Source of the DNA: Mesorhizobium sp. AR02
Lineage (GTDB): Bacteria; Pseudomonadota; Alphaproteobacteria; Rhizobiales; Rhizobiaceae
Length of the DNA stretch: 64,000 bases
Assembly: GCF_024746835.1 (NCBI RefSeq)
Contig: NZ_CP080531.1
Location: 1,798,001-1,862,000, forward strand
Reading direction: 5' to 3'
Part shown: positions 16,653-26,059 of the stretch, piece by piece
Position numbering within the stretch: position 1 is the stretch's first letter
Layout of the letters: each line of letters begins with the position of its first letter
Position numbers and translations under genes: made by a program
The notes under the pieces: generated by a model
What the model saw: the letters and a program-made list of their open reading frames with translations, nothing else
Databases searched by the model: none
What the model was told of the DNA's origin: nothing

Positions 16653-17468
16653 TCATTTTCCACTGCCAGCGATCTGGTCGCCGTCGCGGGTCAGGTAATA
16701 GGCAAGCAGGATCGGCAGCAGCGTCACCAGCACGACGACCATGGCCACGACATTGGTGACCGGGCGCTGGCGCGGACGGATCAGTTCCTCCAGCATCCAG
16801 ATCGGCACCGTCTGCTGCTGGCCGGCGGTGAAGGTGGTGACGATGACCTCGTCGAACGACAAGGCGAAGGCGAGCATGCCGCCGGCGAGCAGTGCCGTGG
16901 CAATGTTGGGCAGCACGACATGCCGGAAGGTCTGGAAGCCGTCGGCGCCGAGATCCATCGAGGCCTCGATCATCGACCCAGAGGTGCGGCGGAAGCGGGC
17001 CACCGCGTTGTTGTAGACGACGACGACGCAGAAGGTGGCGTGGCCGAGCACGATCGTCCAGAACGAGAACGGGATCTCGGCGAGCGCGAAAGCCGAGCGC
17101 AGCGCGATGCCGGTGATGATGCCGGGCAGCGCGATGGGCAGGATGACCAGCAGCGAGATGGTTTCGCGGCCGAAGAATTTCGTGCGCGAGTCCGCAGCGG
17201 CACAAAGCGTGCCGAGCGCCAGCGCAATCGCGGTCGAGATGGCGGCGACGCGCACCGACAGCGACAGCGCTTCCCAGACATCGGGCCGATTCCAGGTGAC
17301 GGCGAACCATTGCGTGGTCAGCCCTGGCGGCGGCCAGACAAAGCTCTTCTCCTCCGTGGTGAAGGCGTAGACGAAGATCAGCAGGATCGGCAGATGCAGG
17401 AACAGCAGGCCGCAGGCTGCAGCGATCTTCAGGCCGAGTGGAGCCGATTGACCACGGTCAGAGCGCAT
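16653..17468 (-). CDS. Polyamine-type ABC transporter permease (PotC-like)
   Basis: 271 residues, about six membrane segments starting with [24 protein letters not shown]. The EAA loop ([20 protein letters not shown]) that contacts the ATPase is clear. It belongs to the PotC-like type of spermidine/putrescine importers. Its start overlaps the end of the upstream permease gene by 11 bp, so the two are translationally coupled. Located in the inner membrane with its PotB-like partner. Confidence 0.9.
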   Translation of the reverse strand: MRSDRGQSAPLGLKIAAACGLLFLHLPILLIFVYAFTTEEKSFVWPPPGLTTQWFAVTWNRPDVWEALSLSVRVAAISTAIALALGTLCAAADSRTKFFGRETISLLVILPIALPGIITGIALRSAFALAEIPFSFWTIVLGHATFCVVVVYNNAVARFRRTSGSMIEASMDLGADGFQTFRHVVLPNIATALLAGGMLAFALSFDEVIVTTFTAGQQQTVPIWMLEELIRPRQRPVTNVVAMVVVLVTLLPILLAYYLTRDGDQIAGSGK

Positions 17469-18426
17469 CGAAGGCCCCCATACGCTTGGCGCCCCAGAGG
17501 TAGAAGCCCATTATGACGATCGGCACCACAGTGAAGGCGGCGGCGAGCGGGATGTTGCCGGCGGTGCCTTGCTGGGAATAGACCGCCTGGCCGATGAACA
17601 GGCGCGACGTGCCGATGATCTGCGGGATGATGTAGTCGCCCAATGTCAGCGAGAAGGTGAAGATCGAGCCGGCGACAATGCCAGGCAGCGCCAGCGGGAA
17701 CAGCACGTTGCGGAACGTCTGGCCGGGCGAAGCGCCAAGATCGGACGATGCCTCGACCAGGTTGCCGGGCACGCGTTCGAGCGCCGCCTGGACCGGCAGG
17801 ATCATGAAGGGCAGCCAGACATAGACGAAGACAATGAAGGTGCCGGTGAACGACACCGACAGCGAGTTGCCGCCGACGACCGGCAGCGACAGCCAGGCAT
17901 CGAGCAGCCACAGCAGATGCAGCTTGGCGAGCAGCCAGGTCAAAATGCCTTCCTTGGCCAGGATCAGCTTCCAGGCGTAGATCTTGACCAGGTAGCTCGA
18001 CCACAGCGGCAGCATGACGCCGAGATAGAACAGCGCCTTCCAGCGCCCGCGCGCATAACGCGCCGCATAATAGGCGATCGGGAAGGCGACGATGGCCGAG
18101 GCCAGCGTGACCAGAGCCGCCATCGTCACCGTGCGCAGGATGATGTCGAGATTGGCGGCCTGGAGCAGGTCGCCATAGGTCTTGAGCGTGAACTGGCGGT
18201 TGATGAGGCCGGAATACTCGTCGATGGAGAAAAAGCTCTGCGCCAAAAGGGCGAACAGCGAGCCAATATAGACGATGCCGAGCCACAGGACCGGCGGCAA
18301 AAGCATGAGCAGGAGCAGGAGTTGCGGCCGGCGCCAGAACAGATCCGACAGCGCGCCACGCATGCCGCCGCTGCCGGGCAGGATCGCGGGCGCCGTGGCG
18401 CGCGGCATGGTGGCGTCGAGGCTCAT
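17458..18426 (-). CDS. Polyamine-type ABC transporter permease (PotB-like)
   Basis: 322 residues. A cytoplasmic N-terminal extension of about 40 residues precedes the first membrane helix ([20 protein letters not shown]). The EAA loop reads [20 protein letters not shown]. Periplasmic loop 1 is long, as usual for PotB. The start ATGA overlaps the stop of the ATPase gene by 4 bp. It forms the membrane channel together with the PotC-like protein. Confidence 0.9.
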   Translation of the reverse strand: MSLDATMPRATAPAILPGSGGMRGALSDLFWRRPQLLLLLMLLPPVLWLGIVYIGSLFALLAQSFFSIDEYSGLINRQFTLKTYGDLLQAANLDIILRTVTMAALVTLASAIVAFPIAYYAARYARGRWKALFYLGVMLPLWSSYLVKIYAWKLILAKEGILTWLLAKLHLLWLLDAWLSLPVVGGNSLSVSFTGTFIVFVYVWLPFMILPVQAALERVPGNLVEASSDLGASPGQTFRNVLFPLALPGIVAGSIFTFSLTLGDYIIPQIIGTSRLFIGQAVYSQQGTAGNIPLAAAFTVVPIVIMGFYLWGAKRMGAFDAL

Positions 18427-19421
18427 GCCGGCTCGTCCATCAGATGCAGGTGCTCGCGGTTGAAGGTGAGCACCACCGCCTCGCCTTCCGCCGGCAGGGC
18501 CGTGCCGGCCGGCACGATGGCGTGCAGCTTCAATCCGTTGGCATCGAGCGCCAGCCTGGTGGTGGCGCCGAGATAATTGGTCGAGACGAGGCGCGCGGCG
18601 ACGCCTTCGCCGCTTGCGGCGCGGCCGACACGAATGGATTCGGGACGCAGGCTGCCCCAGCGATGCTGGCCCGAATAGCGCTGGACGAAGTCCGGCGGCA
18701 GGACGTTGGAAGAGCCGACGAAATCGGCGACGAAGCGCGTACGGGGCCGCTGGTAGATGTCCTCCGGCGTGCCGATCTGCATGATCCTGCCGTCGTTGAA
18801 GACGGCGACGCGGTCCGCCATCGACAGCGCCTCGCCCTGGTCGTGGGTGACGAAGACGAAGGTGATGCCAAGCGCCTTCTGCAGCGACTTCAGCTCTTCT
18901 TGCATGTTCTCACGCAGTTTCAGATCAAGCGCCCCAAGCGGCTCGTCGAGCAACAGCACCTTGGGCTGGTTGACCAGCGCACGGGCGAGCGCGACGCGCT
19001 GGCGCTGGCCGCCGGAAAGCTGGCCGGGGCGGCGGGCGCCATAGCCGGGCAATCGCACCAGCGACAGCGCCTCCTCAGCCGCGTTGTGCCGCTCGGCCTT
19101 GCCGACGCCCTTGACCATCAGCCCATAGGCGACGTTGTCGAGCACGTTGAGGTGCGGGAACAGCGCATAGTCCTGGAACACGGTGTTGACGTTGCGGCGA
19201 TAGGGCGGCACGCCCTCGGCACGCTCACCGAAAATCGAGATCGAACCCGCCGTCGGCTGCTCGAAACCGGCGATGAGGCGCAGGCATGTCGTCTTGCCGG
19301 AACCGGACGGCCCGAGCATGGCGAAGAACTCACCTGGCGCAATGTCGAGATCGACCGCGTCGACGGCGCGGACGCTGCCGAAATGGCGCGAGACTTTCTG
19401 GAAGGATACGGCAGAGGTCAT
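18423..19421 (-). CDS. Polyamine-type ABC transporter ATP-binding protein (PotA-like)
   Basis: 332 residues. Walker [22 protein letters not shown]-loop [11 protein letters not shown], signature [15 protein letters not shown], Walker [13 protein letters not shown] and switch His [10 protein letters not shown] are all intact. A TOBE-type regulatory domain follows from about residue 240, as in PotA/UgpC. It energises the two permeases below. About 200 bp containing a repeat element separates it from the binding-protein gene of the same operon. Confidence 0.93.
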   Translation of the reverse strand: MTSAVSFQKVSRHFGSVRAVDAVDLDIAPGEFFAMLGPSGSGKTTCLRLIAGFEQPTAGSISIFGERAEGVPPYRRNVNTVFQDYALFPHLNVLDNVAYGLMVKGVGKAERHNAAEEALSLVRLPGYGARRPGQLSGGQRQRVALARALVNQPKVLLLDEPLGALDLKLRENMQEELKSLQKALGITFVFVTHDQGEALSMADRVAVFNDGRIMQIGTPEDIYQRPRTRFVADFVGSSNVLPPDFVQRYSGQHRWGSLRPESIRVGRAASGEGVAARLVSTNYLGATTRLALDANGLKLHAIVPAGTALPAEGEAVVLTFNREHLHLMDEPA

Positions 19422-19499
19422 GGGCTGTCAGTCTGTTGCCGGTTTATCAAAATCATCCTCAGCTACAAATCTGGCTAGGATCGCGAAATTCGCACACCG

Positions 19500-19624
19500 C
19501 TTCACCTCCCCCCTCGATGGGGGAGGTCGCGGCGAAGCCGCGGGTGGGGTGATAGCGCGGAGCTAGCGGATAGGCCCCACCCCGACGCTGCGCGTCGACC
19601 CTCCCCACAAGGGGGAGGGTGAAG
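19500..19624. repeat. MITE-like 125-bp mosaic repeat inside the polyamine transporter operon
   Basis: The ends are near-perfect inverted repeats (CTTCACCTCCCCC and GGGGGAGGGTGAAG). Internal palindromes are TCCCCC/GGGGGA, CGCGGCGAAGCCGCG and GACGCTGCGCGTC. It lies between the binding-protein gene and the ATPase gene. In this position the hairpins could lower expression of the downstream membrane genes relative to the abundant periplasmic protein. Confidence 0.75.
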
Positions 19625-19628
19625 AAAA

Positions 19629-20786
19629 TCACCGTCCGCCGATGACGCCGATATAGTCCGACACCCAGCGGTAGTACGGCACGCATTGGTCGTTCTGGGT
19701 GACGCATTTCGAGACCGGCGTCTTCCAGAACTTGATCTTGTCGAAATTGTCGTAGCCGTTGGTCTTGCAGCCTTCCTCGCCGAGCAGTTCGTTGCCCTTG
19801 CAGGCGGCGGGCACCACCGGCAGCGAGCCGAACCAGGCCGAGACATCGCCCTGCACCTTCGGCGACAGCGAATGCTCGAGCCACATATAGGCGCAGTTCG
19901 GATGGGCCGCGTCGGCTTCCATCATGGTGGTGTCGGCCCAGCCGGTGACGCCTTCTTCCGGCACGGTCGAGGCGACCGGCTTCTTGGCGGCAACCAGCGT
20001 GTTGACCTGATACGGCCACGAGCCGGAGGCGACGACGCCTTCATTCTGGAAGTCGTCGACCTGGATGGCAGCGTCATGCCAGTAGCGGCCGACCAGCGTG
20101 CGCTGGACGCGCAGCAGGTCGAGTGCTGCCTTGTACTGGTCCTCGTTCAGCTCGTAGGGGTCCTTGATGCCGAGTTCCGGCTTGTGGAACATCAGATAGT
20201 TGGCGGCGTCGGCGATGTGGATCGGCCCGTCATAGGCCTGGACGCGGCCCTTGTTGGACTTGCCGTCCGGCAGCTTCATCTCCTCGAAGACGACGTTCCA
20301 GCTCTTCGGCGCGTCCTTGAACACCTCGGTGTTGTACATCAGGATGTTGGGGCCCCACTGATAGGGAACGCCATAGTGGACCTTGTCGACAGTGAACCAG
20401 GGCGCGTCCTTAAGCCGGTCGTCGACCGCCTTCCAGCTCGGGATGAGATCGGTGTTGATCGGCTGCACGCGCTTGCCGGCGACGAGGCGCAGCGAGGCAT
20501 CGCCCGAAGCCGTGACGAGGTCGAAGCCGCCCTCGTTCATCAGCGAGACCATCTCGTCCGAGGTGTTGGCGGTCTTGACGTTGACCTTGCAGCCGCTGTC
20601 CTTCTCGAAGGCGGTGACCCAGTCATAGCCCTTGTCGGTCTCGCCACGTTCGATATAGCCCGGCCAGGCAACGATGTTGACCTGGCCTTCGCCCTTGCCG
20701 AGTTCCTTGACCTGGGCGATGGCCTGACCGGAGAAGGTCAGCGCGACCGTCAGCGCAGTGCACGACTTCAGGAATGAATTCATCAT
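19629..20786 (-). CDS. Polyamine-type ABC transporter periplasmic binding protein (PotD-like)
   Basis: 385 residues with a signal peptide (core CTALTVALTFSGQAIA, cleavage probably after AIA/Q). The mature protein starts VNIVAWPGYIERG, and SDEMVSLMNEGGFDLVTASG fits PotD/PotF-type solute-binding proteins. It captures the substrate, most likely putrescine or another polyamine, judging from the downstream gamma-aminobutyraldehyde dehydrogenase. First gene of the minus-strand operon. The start at the tandem ATGATG (20781-20786) follows GGGAG; the in-frame ATG at 20807 has no site. Confidence 0.9.
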   Translation of the reverse strand: MMNSFLKSCTALTVALTFSGQAIAQVKELGKGEGQVNIVAWPGYIERGETDKGYDWVTAFEKDSGCKVNVKTANTSDEMVSLMNEGGFDLVTASGDASLRLVAGKRVQPINTDLIPSWKAVDDRLKDAPWFTVDKVHYGVPYQWGPNILMYNTEVFKDAPKSWNVVFEEMKLPDGKSNKGRVQAYDGPIHIADAANYLMFHKPELGIKDPYELNEDQYKAALDLLRVQRTLVGRYWHDAAIQVDDFQNEGVVASGSWPYQVNTLVAAKKPVASTVPEEGVTGWADTTMMEADAAHPNCAYMWLEHSLSPKVQGDVSAWFGSLPVVPAACKGNELLGEEGCKTNGYDNFDKIKFWKTPVSKCVTQNDQCVPYYRWVSDYIGVIGGR

Positions 20787-20966
20787 CGATCTCCCATTTT
20801 GGCGCATGGCCCCGAAACCGCTCCGGTTTTCGCCAGATCACGCGCGGACTGAAAAACTGCCGGTTCGTCCTGTGGACTTGATGTCGCTCTGCTGGCGGCT
20901 TTGGTCCCTGAAACCGAAGGTGCTTGGAAAATTCCGGTTTCGCAAATTCATTTATCAGAAAGGCGA

Positions 20967-20983
20967 TATCGGTTTTTCCGATA
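20967..20983. promoter_or_regulatory. Candidate LysR binding site upstream of the polyamine importer operon
   Basis: TATCGG-TTTTT-CCGATA is a perfect palindrome with 6-bp arms containing T-N11-A, the LysR consensus. It lies between the LysR gene (ending 20997) and the binding-protein gene (starting 20786), about 180 bp upstream of the latter. The rest of this 210-bp gap shows nothing else clear. Confidence 0.45.
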
Positions 20984-20996
20984 GATTGGTATTTCT

Positions 20997-21908
20997 TCAG
21001 AGGCGCTGGCGGACCGTCCGCTGCGACTGGGCAAGGCCGATGAAATCGCGCGCCGCCTGCGGCAGGCCGGAGCCGCGGCGCCAGACCATGCCGACCTGTA
21101 CCACCGGCAAGGAGCCGGAAATATCGCGCGATTCGATGCGGTCGCCTTCCAGCGACCATGGCCGGTAGACAAGGTCGGGCAGCAGCGCCACGCCGGCGCC
21201 GGTGGCGACCAGGCTGCGCACCGCTTCGACCGAGCGGGTGCGGAAGGCGACATGCGGCTTGGCGCCGATCGCCGTCAGCAGTTTGCCGGTGTTCTCCTCG
21301 ATCTCGTCGACAGTCAGCATGATCAGCGGCTCGCCAGCAATGTCGCCAATGCTGATGATGTCGGCGCCGGCGAGCGAATGGCCGAGCGGCAGCCACAGCC
21401 GGTAGGCCGAGACCTCGAGGATTTCCGATTGCAGCGCGGTGCGGTCCCGCAGATTGGAGGTGACCATGACGGCGATGTCGAGCTTGCCACCGATCAGCAG
21501 ATGTTCGAGGTAGTCGCCATTGTCCTCGATGGCCGAAACCTCGACGCCCGGATAGGCGCGGCGGTAGCGGGAAAGCAGGTCCGACAGCACATAGCCGGCG
21601 ACCAGCGAGGTGACACCGAGCTGCAGCCGCCCGCCCGCCACCGCCTGTTCGCCGGAAAAAGAGCGACGCGCGTCGGACACATCGGCGAGGATCTTCGTCG
21701 CATGGCGCAGGAACTGATGGCCCTTGTGGGTGATGTTGAGGCCGCGCGGATGGCGCTCGAACAGTTCGACGCCGAGATCGCTTTCGAGTTCCTTGATCGC
21801 TTCGGTGACCGACGATTGCGAAATGGAGAGGTTCTGCGCAGCACCTGACACCGTGCCTTGCTCGGCGACGGCGATGAAGAATTGCAACTGGCGGATGGTG
21901 AAGGCCAT
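20997..21908 (-). CDS. LysR-family transcriptional regulator
   Basis: 303 residues. Helix-turn-helix at about 5-60 (QLQFFIAVAEQGTVSGAAQN, then SISQSSVTEAIKELE), effector-binding domain from about 90 (GGRLQLGVTSLVAGYVLSDL). It is immediately upstream of, and in the same direction as, the polyamine-type importer operon, so it is the likely regulator. ATG 21908 starts the usual LysR N-terminus (MAFTIRQLQFF); another in-frame ATG five codons earlier at 21923 is possible. The effector is unknown. Confidence 0.87.
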   Translation of the reverse strand: MAFTIRQLQFFIAVAEQGTVSGAAQNLSISQSSVTEAIKELESDLGVELFERHPRGLNITHKGHQFLRHATKILADVSDARRSFSGEQAVAGGRLQLGVTSLVAGYVLSDLLSRYRRAYPGVEVSAIEDNGDYLEHLLIGGKLDIAVMVTSNLRDRTALQSEILEVSAYRLWLPLGHSLAGADIISIGDIAGEPLIMLTVDEIEENTGKLLTAIGAKPHVAFRTRSVEAVRSLVATGAGVALLPDLVYRPWSLEGDRIESRDISGSLPVVQVGMVWRRGSGLPQAARDFIGLAQSQRTVRQRL

Positions 21909-21989
21909 GGCCGGACTAAACACCGGCGGCCGAGCGAAGGAAAGCCGACGGTGGAGCTTATCCCATGACTGGAGACTGGTGCCGTGCGC

Positions 21990-22607
21990 TCAGCCGAGCG
22001 CCAGCTTGATACGCCGCCGGCATGCGGGGCCATAACGCAGTGCCAGCATGAAGGCTGTCTCCAGCGCCACGACGATGACAATGATGCGCAAGCCCACCGT
22101 GAAGGAGTCCTGGCCGCTGCCACGCAAGAGATAGCCGGTCAGGAGAAACCCCGCATTCCAGATGGTGGCGCCGACCAGCGTCGCGATCGCAAAGGGCAAT
22201 GCAGGCAGACAAAGCGCGCCCGCCGCGATCGGCAGGTAGTTGCGCACCGTCGGGATGAACTGCGCCAGCAGGGACACCCGGACATGATTGCGGCGATAGG
22301 CCTGGCCAAGCTTGCGATAGGTTGCGGGGCGCAGGAAGACATATCTGCCGACTCGTTCGATCAGCCGGTCGGCACGATCAAATCCGATCCGGCGGCCAAC
22401 CCCATACCAGACAAGGCAGCCGGCGAAGGAGGCGAGTGTCGTCACCATCAGCAGGATCGCCAGTATGAAACCATCCGGTGCCGCCGTCATGCCGAGGAAC
22501 AGCAGCAGCACATGCGAGGGTGGAATCGGCAGGATTTTCTCGGTGAAGGCGAGGCAGAAGACGCCGAACAGGCTGAAGCCGAGAATGGCCGACAATGGAC
22601 CTGTCAT
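21990..22607 (-). CDS. DedA-family membrane protein
   Basis: 205 residues with four to six membrane segments and the DedA/SNARE-associated core: FTEKILPIPPSHVLLLFLGM, then the re-entrant helix RVSLLAQFIPTVRNYLPIAAG (FxPxxR motif intact). DedA proteins are proposed half-transporters or flippases that affect phosphatidylethanolamine and undecaprenyl-phosphate distribution. The start overlaps the stop of the methyltransferase gene by 4 bp (ATGA), so the two products are probably linked in lipid metabolism. Confidence 0.85.
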   Translation of the reverse strand: MTGPLSAILGFSLFGVFCLAFTEKILPIPPSHVLLLFLGMTAAPDGFILAILLMVTTLASFAGCLVWYGVGRRIGFDRADRLIERVGRYVFLRPATYRKLGQAYRRNHVRVSLLAQFIPTVRNYLPIAAGALCLPALPFAIATLVGATIWNAGFLLTGYLLRGSGQDSFTVGLRIIVIVVALETAFMLALRYGPACRRRIKLALG

Positions 22608-23203
22608 GCGAAGCGCCAATCATAGGTTCCCAGCGTCTTGATCCTGGCGACGCGATAGACCGTCGCCGGCGGGAAATTGCGAAAGGTATGGCCGACCCGC
22701 GTCACCTCGAGATCGAGCCGGTCGAGCAGCGACTGGTCGAACGGGCAGCGCCGGCCGAGCGTGAACTGATAGAGCGCCCCGCCGGGGCGAAGGTTTGCGA
22801 AAACACCTTCGAGAATGGCAAGCGTCTTGCGCGGCGAAATCAGGCGGAAGGGCAGCCCGCTGACGGCGGCACCAACCACCGGCTGCTGGAATAGCAACAG
22901 ATGGCGCAGACCGACGGCATCCATTTCAAAAATACGGGCGGCGGGAAAGCGCCGCATGAGAAGTGCCGCAAAATCCGGATCGGATTCGATCAGCGTCAGA
23001 TCCTCTTCCCTCACCCCGCGTGACAGCAGTGCCCGTGTGAACGGGCCGGTTCCGGGACCGAGCTCCAGCACGGGGCCCGTCTCGGGGCCGATGTCGCGCG
23101 TCATCAAGGCCGCCAGGCTGGAACTGGACGGCGTGACGGAGCCGACCCTGAACGGCGCAACGGTCCACGCCATGAGAAAAGACAGAGCATCATGTGCAGG
23201 CAT
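22604..23203 (-). CDS. PmtA-like SAM-dependent phospholipid methyltransferase
   Basis: 199 residues. The SAM-binding motif I is PVLELGPGTGPFTRALLSRG, then TLIESDPDFAALL, and the post-motif VGAAVSGLPFRLI. The opening FLMAWTVAPFRVGSVTPSS matches the rhizobial PmtA type, which methylates phosphatidylethanolamine toward phosphatidylcholine. Coupled with a DedA gene. The ATG at 23203 begins the family-typical N-terminus; a reading frame running up to 23446 is not supported. Whether it is the main PmtA or a paralogue cannot be decided here. Confidence 0.75.
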   Translation of the reverse strand: MPAHDALSFLMAWTVAPFRVGSVTPSSSSLAALMTRDIGPETGPVLELGPGTGPFTRALLSRGVREEDLTLIESDPDFAALLMRRFPAARIFEMDAVGLRHLLLFQQPVVGAAVSGLPFRLISPRKTLAILEGVFANLRPGGALYQFTLGRRCPFDQSLLDRLDLEVTRVGHTFRNFPPATVYRVARIKTLGTYDWRFA

Positions 23204-23495
23204 AACCAACCTCAATTCCGGACGACAGCACGCCAACCGGTTTGGTGTGGCGCTTGATTTCGTTTCGGCGTCGGACCCGAACCTGTTGCTGCATAGTCGG
23301 GCCCGACGCCTTGATGCCGGCATGGGCGGTTCCTGCCGACTGGCGCTGTTTGCCGTGGCTGGATTGCATAGACATTGCGCAACATCGCGGGCGCAAAGAA
23401 AGAACTTGCCGGGCTCGGTCCGTTCGGCTTTGCCATGTTTGCGCAATGTTGGCGCGGTAGCGCCCGATGAAGAGTTCGTTGCCGGGGGAGTGTGG

Positions 23496-24170
23496 ATGCG
23501 TATCTTGCTGGTCGAGGACGAGCCCGAGATGGTCTCGGCGCTGCGTGCAGCGCTGAAACGTCACGACATGGTGGTCGATCACGCCGGCACATTGCTGGAG
23601 GCGGAGGGCTTCGTTGCCGTCGACAGCTACGACGCCATCCTGCTCGACCGCCAGTTGCCTGACGGTGACGGGCTGTCGCTGGTGCCGAGATTGCGCTCGG
23701 CGAAGAACACCACGCCCGTGCTGGTGCTGACGGCGAAGGGCGACACGTCTGACAAGGTCGACGGGCTGGACATGGGCGCGGACGACTATCTGGCAAAGCC
23801 GTTCGCCTTCGAGGAACTGCTGGCCCGCTTGCGCGCTTTGCTTAGACGGCCGGCGCCGCTGCAGTCGCAATTTATCCGCGCCGGCCATCTGGTGCTCGAT
23901 GTCGGACATCGCGAGGCTGCGATCCGCGGCGAGCCGCTCAGCCTGCCGCGGCGCGAACTCCTGGTGCTGGAGGCGCTGATGCGGCGTACCGGCCGCATGG
24001 TGCAGCGCGAGGCGCTGATGGAAGCGGTGTTCGGCCTTGACGACGAGATCCAGTCCAACGCGCTCGACACCCATGTCTCGCGCCTGCGCCGAAAGCTGGC
24101 CGACGCCGATGCCGGGGTGACGATCAACGGCATTCGCGGCGTCGGCTATCTCCTGCGCGAAACGACATGA
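23496..24170 (+). CDS. OmpR-type response regulator
   Basis: 224 residues. The receiver domain has the acidic pair ED (about 7-8), the phospho-acceptor Asp in YDAILLDRQLPDGDG and the Lys of YLAKPFAFEEL. The C-terminal winged helix (LPRRELLVLEALMRRTGRMV, and ALDTHVSRLRRKL) binds DNA. ATG 23496 follows GGGGGAG. The histidine kinase gene starts 10 bp after its stop. The 292-bp divergent gap upstream (23204-23495) shows no clear operator. Confidence 0.92.
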   Translation: MRILLVEDEPEMVSALRAALKRHDMVVDHAGTLLEAEGFVAVDSYDAILLDRQLPDGDGLSLVPRLRSAKNTTPVLVLTAKGDTSDKVDGLDMGADDYLAKPFAFEELLARLRALLRRPAPLQSQFIRAGHLVLDVGHREAAIRGEPLSLPRRELLVLEALMRRTGRMVQREALMEAVFGLDDEIQSNALDTHVSRLRRKLADADAGVTINGIRGVGYLLRETT

Positions 24171-24180
24171 GCGCCGAGCG

Positions 24181-25542
24181 ATGAGCCTCAAACGCCCGCG
24201 TTCGCTCAAATGGAGCCTGGTGCTGCGCATCGCCTTGCTGCAATGCGCGATGCTGACTCTGATCATCGTCGGCATTCTCGGCGCGTTGCTCGCCACAGGC
24301 CTCATTCCACACGACTATGAGGACGGCACGATGGACGTGCTGGCGGACGCCGTTGCGCGCGACGCGGGCGGCAAACTCATGCTGCGTGAGACCTCGGATC
24401 TGACAAAGCTGCGATCCGATGTCCCCGACCTCTGGTTCATCATCCGCGACAAGCAGGGGCAGCGGCTGCAGGAGGGCACGGTGCCGGCCATCTTCCAGCC
24501 CTTTGTCGGGCTGCTGGACACCATCAGCGATGCGCGTATCGACCATACAATCGGGCAAAGCGCGCCGCCGGAGGGGAAGATCCGCTGGACCGACACCGCG
24601 GCCGGCAACGTCCAGATCTTCACCGGCACCAAGGGCGGGCTTTCGCTGCTGCGCCTGCTCGGACAGGCGCCGCAGTTCTTCCTGCAGGGGATATTGCCGC
24701 TGGCCGGACTGATGGCGCTGGCCACGCTGTTCGCGACGCCCTGGGTGGTGCGCGGCGCGCTGTCGGGCCTTGGCCATGCGGCCGCCGAGGCCGAACGCAT
24801 CGACATCGACCAGCGCGGCGTACAGCTGCCGCTGAAGGACGTGCCGATGGAGGTGACGCCGCTGGTGAAGGCGGTGAACGCCGCCCTTGCGCGGCTCGAC
24901 AAAGGCTATGAACGCCACAAGCGTTTCCTGACCGACGCCGCCCATGAGTTGAGGACACCGGTCGCCATCCTCAACACACGCCTGGCCTCGCTGCCGGCGA
25001 CACCCGAGCGGGCCCGGCTGCTGCAGGACGCGGCGCGGCTTTCGACGCTGACCGACCAACTGCTCGACCTGCAACGCCTCGACCGGCAAGCCGCATCCTT
25101 CGAGAAGGTCGATCTGGTGGCGATCGCGCGCGGCGTCATCCTCGACCTCGCGCCGATGGCCTTCTCGGCAGGATACGAGATGTCGTTCGAGCCGGAACGG
25201 GAAATAGTCTTCGCCAGCGGCGACCGCACCGCGATCGAACGTGCCGTGACCAACATCGTCCAGAATGCCATCGAGCATGGCGGCCGCGCGGGCAAGATCA
25301 CCGTCAGCGTCACAGCGCCCGCTGTCATCGAGGTGCGGGACGAAGGCGACGGCGTGCCGCAAGCCGAGCGCGAACGCATCTTCGAGCCCTTCTATCGGCT
25401 GCGTCCCCAGGATCATGGTGCCGGGCTCGGCCTCAACCTGGTGCAGGAAATCATGCAATTGCATGGCGGGCGCATCGAGATTTTCGACGGCAAGCCGAGC
25501 GGCGCCTGCTTCAGGATGAGTTTTCGCGCCTTGCCCGCATAG
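24181..25542 (+). CDS. Two-component sensor histidine kinase
   Basis: 453 residues. Membrane segments at about 13-40 (VLRIALLQCAMLTLIIVGIL) and about 165-190 flank a periplasmic sensor part. HAMP-like stretch follows, then HisKA with the phospho-His in FLTDAAHELRTPVAIL, and ATPase boxes NIVQNAIEHG (N), RDEGDGVP (G1) and GAGLGLNLVQEI (G2). Partner of the response regulator just upstream. The signal is unknown. The basic N-terminus KRPRSLKW supports the ATG at 24181. Confidence 0.92.
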   Translation: MSLKRPRSLKWSLVLRIALLQCAMLTLIIVGILGALLATGLIPHDYEDGTMDVLADAVARDAGGKLMLRETSDLTKLRSDVPDLWFIIRDKQGQRLQEGTVPAIFQPFVGLLDTISDARIDHTIGQSAPPEGKIRWTDTAAGNVQIFTGTKGGLSLLRLLGQAPQFFLQGILPLAGLMALATLFATPWVVRGALSGLGHAAAEAERIDIDQRGVQLPLKDVPMEVTPLVKAVNAALARLDKGYERHKRFLTDAAHELRTPVAILNTRLASLPATPERARLLQDAARLSTLTDQLLDLQRLDRQAASFEKVDLVAIARGVILDLAPMAFSAGYEMSFEPEREIVFASGDRTAIERAVTNIVQNAIEHGGRAGKITVSVTAPAVIEVRDEGDGVPQAERERIFEPFYRLRPQDHGAGLGLNLVQEIMQLHGGRIEIFDGKPSGACFRMSFRALPA

Positions 25543-25574
25543 GCTTGCCTCAAACGGCCACGATCCGTGCGCGT

Positions 25575-25609
25575 TTGACATCGCGGCAAATCGTAACTAA
25601 TTTAGTTAC
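25575..25609 (+). promoter_or_regulatory. Promoter with overlapping palindromic operator, probably leaderless start
   Basis: TTGACA (25575-25580), 17 bp, then TAATTT (25598-25603) puts the transcription start near 25610, the A of the Rrf2 ATG. The perfect palindrome GTAACTAA-T-TTAGTTAC (25593-25609) covers the -10 box and touches the start codon. No Shine-Dalgarno sequence fits between. Binding of the Rrf2 protein here would block its own transcription. Confidence 0.6.
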
Positions 25610-26059
25610 ATGAAACGCAACAGCCGACTGTCCTCCACCTTGCACATCCTCGTCCACATGGCCGAGAAGCCCGGGCACGCGCTGACCTCCGAGCAGCTTG
25701 CCACCTTCATCCACACCAATCCGGTGGTGGTGCGCCGCACGATCGCCGGATTGCGCGATGCCGGCATCGTCACCTCGTCGCGCGGACATGGCGGCGGCTG
25801 GCTGCTCGGGCGCTCGCCCGAAACCATCTCGCTGGCCGAGATCAGCGCAGCGCTTGGCGAGACGCTGCTGCCGTTCAGCACCGAGCCGGAAAGCCCGGGC
25901 TGCCTTGTCGAGCAAGCGGTGATCGCCGTGCTCGACGATTTTCGCATCGCGGCCGAAAAGCTGCTGGCGGAGAAGCTCAGCCGCATCACGCTGGCCGACC
26001 TGACCGCCGATTTCCGCCGCCGCTACGACCTCATTGGAGTCTCCAGCCATGCAGTATGA
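25610..26059 (+). CDS. Rrf2-family transcriptional regulator
   Basis: 149 residues. Winged helix at about 5-80 (SSTLHILVHMAEKPGHALTS, then TNPVVVRRTIAGLRDAGIV and GHGGGWLLG). The later Cys-rich loop of Fe-S type Rrf2 proteins (IscR, NsrR) is missing: only one Cys is seen (ESPGCLVEQA), so a cluster is unlikely and thiol or small-molecule sensing is more probable. Its stop overlaps the start of a thioredoxin-reductase-like gene by 11 bp, making a two-gene autoregulated operon. Confidence 0.88.
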   Translation: MKRNSRLSSTLHILVHMAEKPGHALTSEQLATFIHTNPVVVRRTIAGLRDAGIVTSSRGHGGGWLLGRSPETISLAEISAALGETLLPFSTEPESPGCLVEQAVIAVLDDFRIAAEKLLAEKLSRITLADLTADFRRRYDLIGVSSHAV

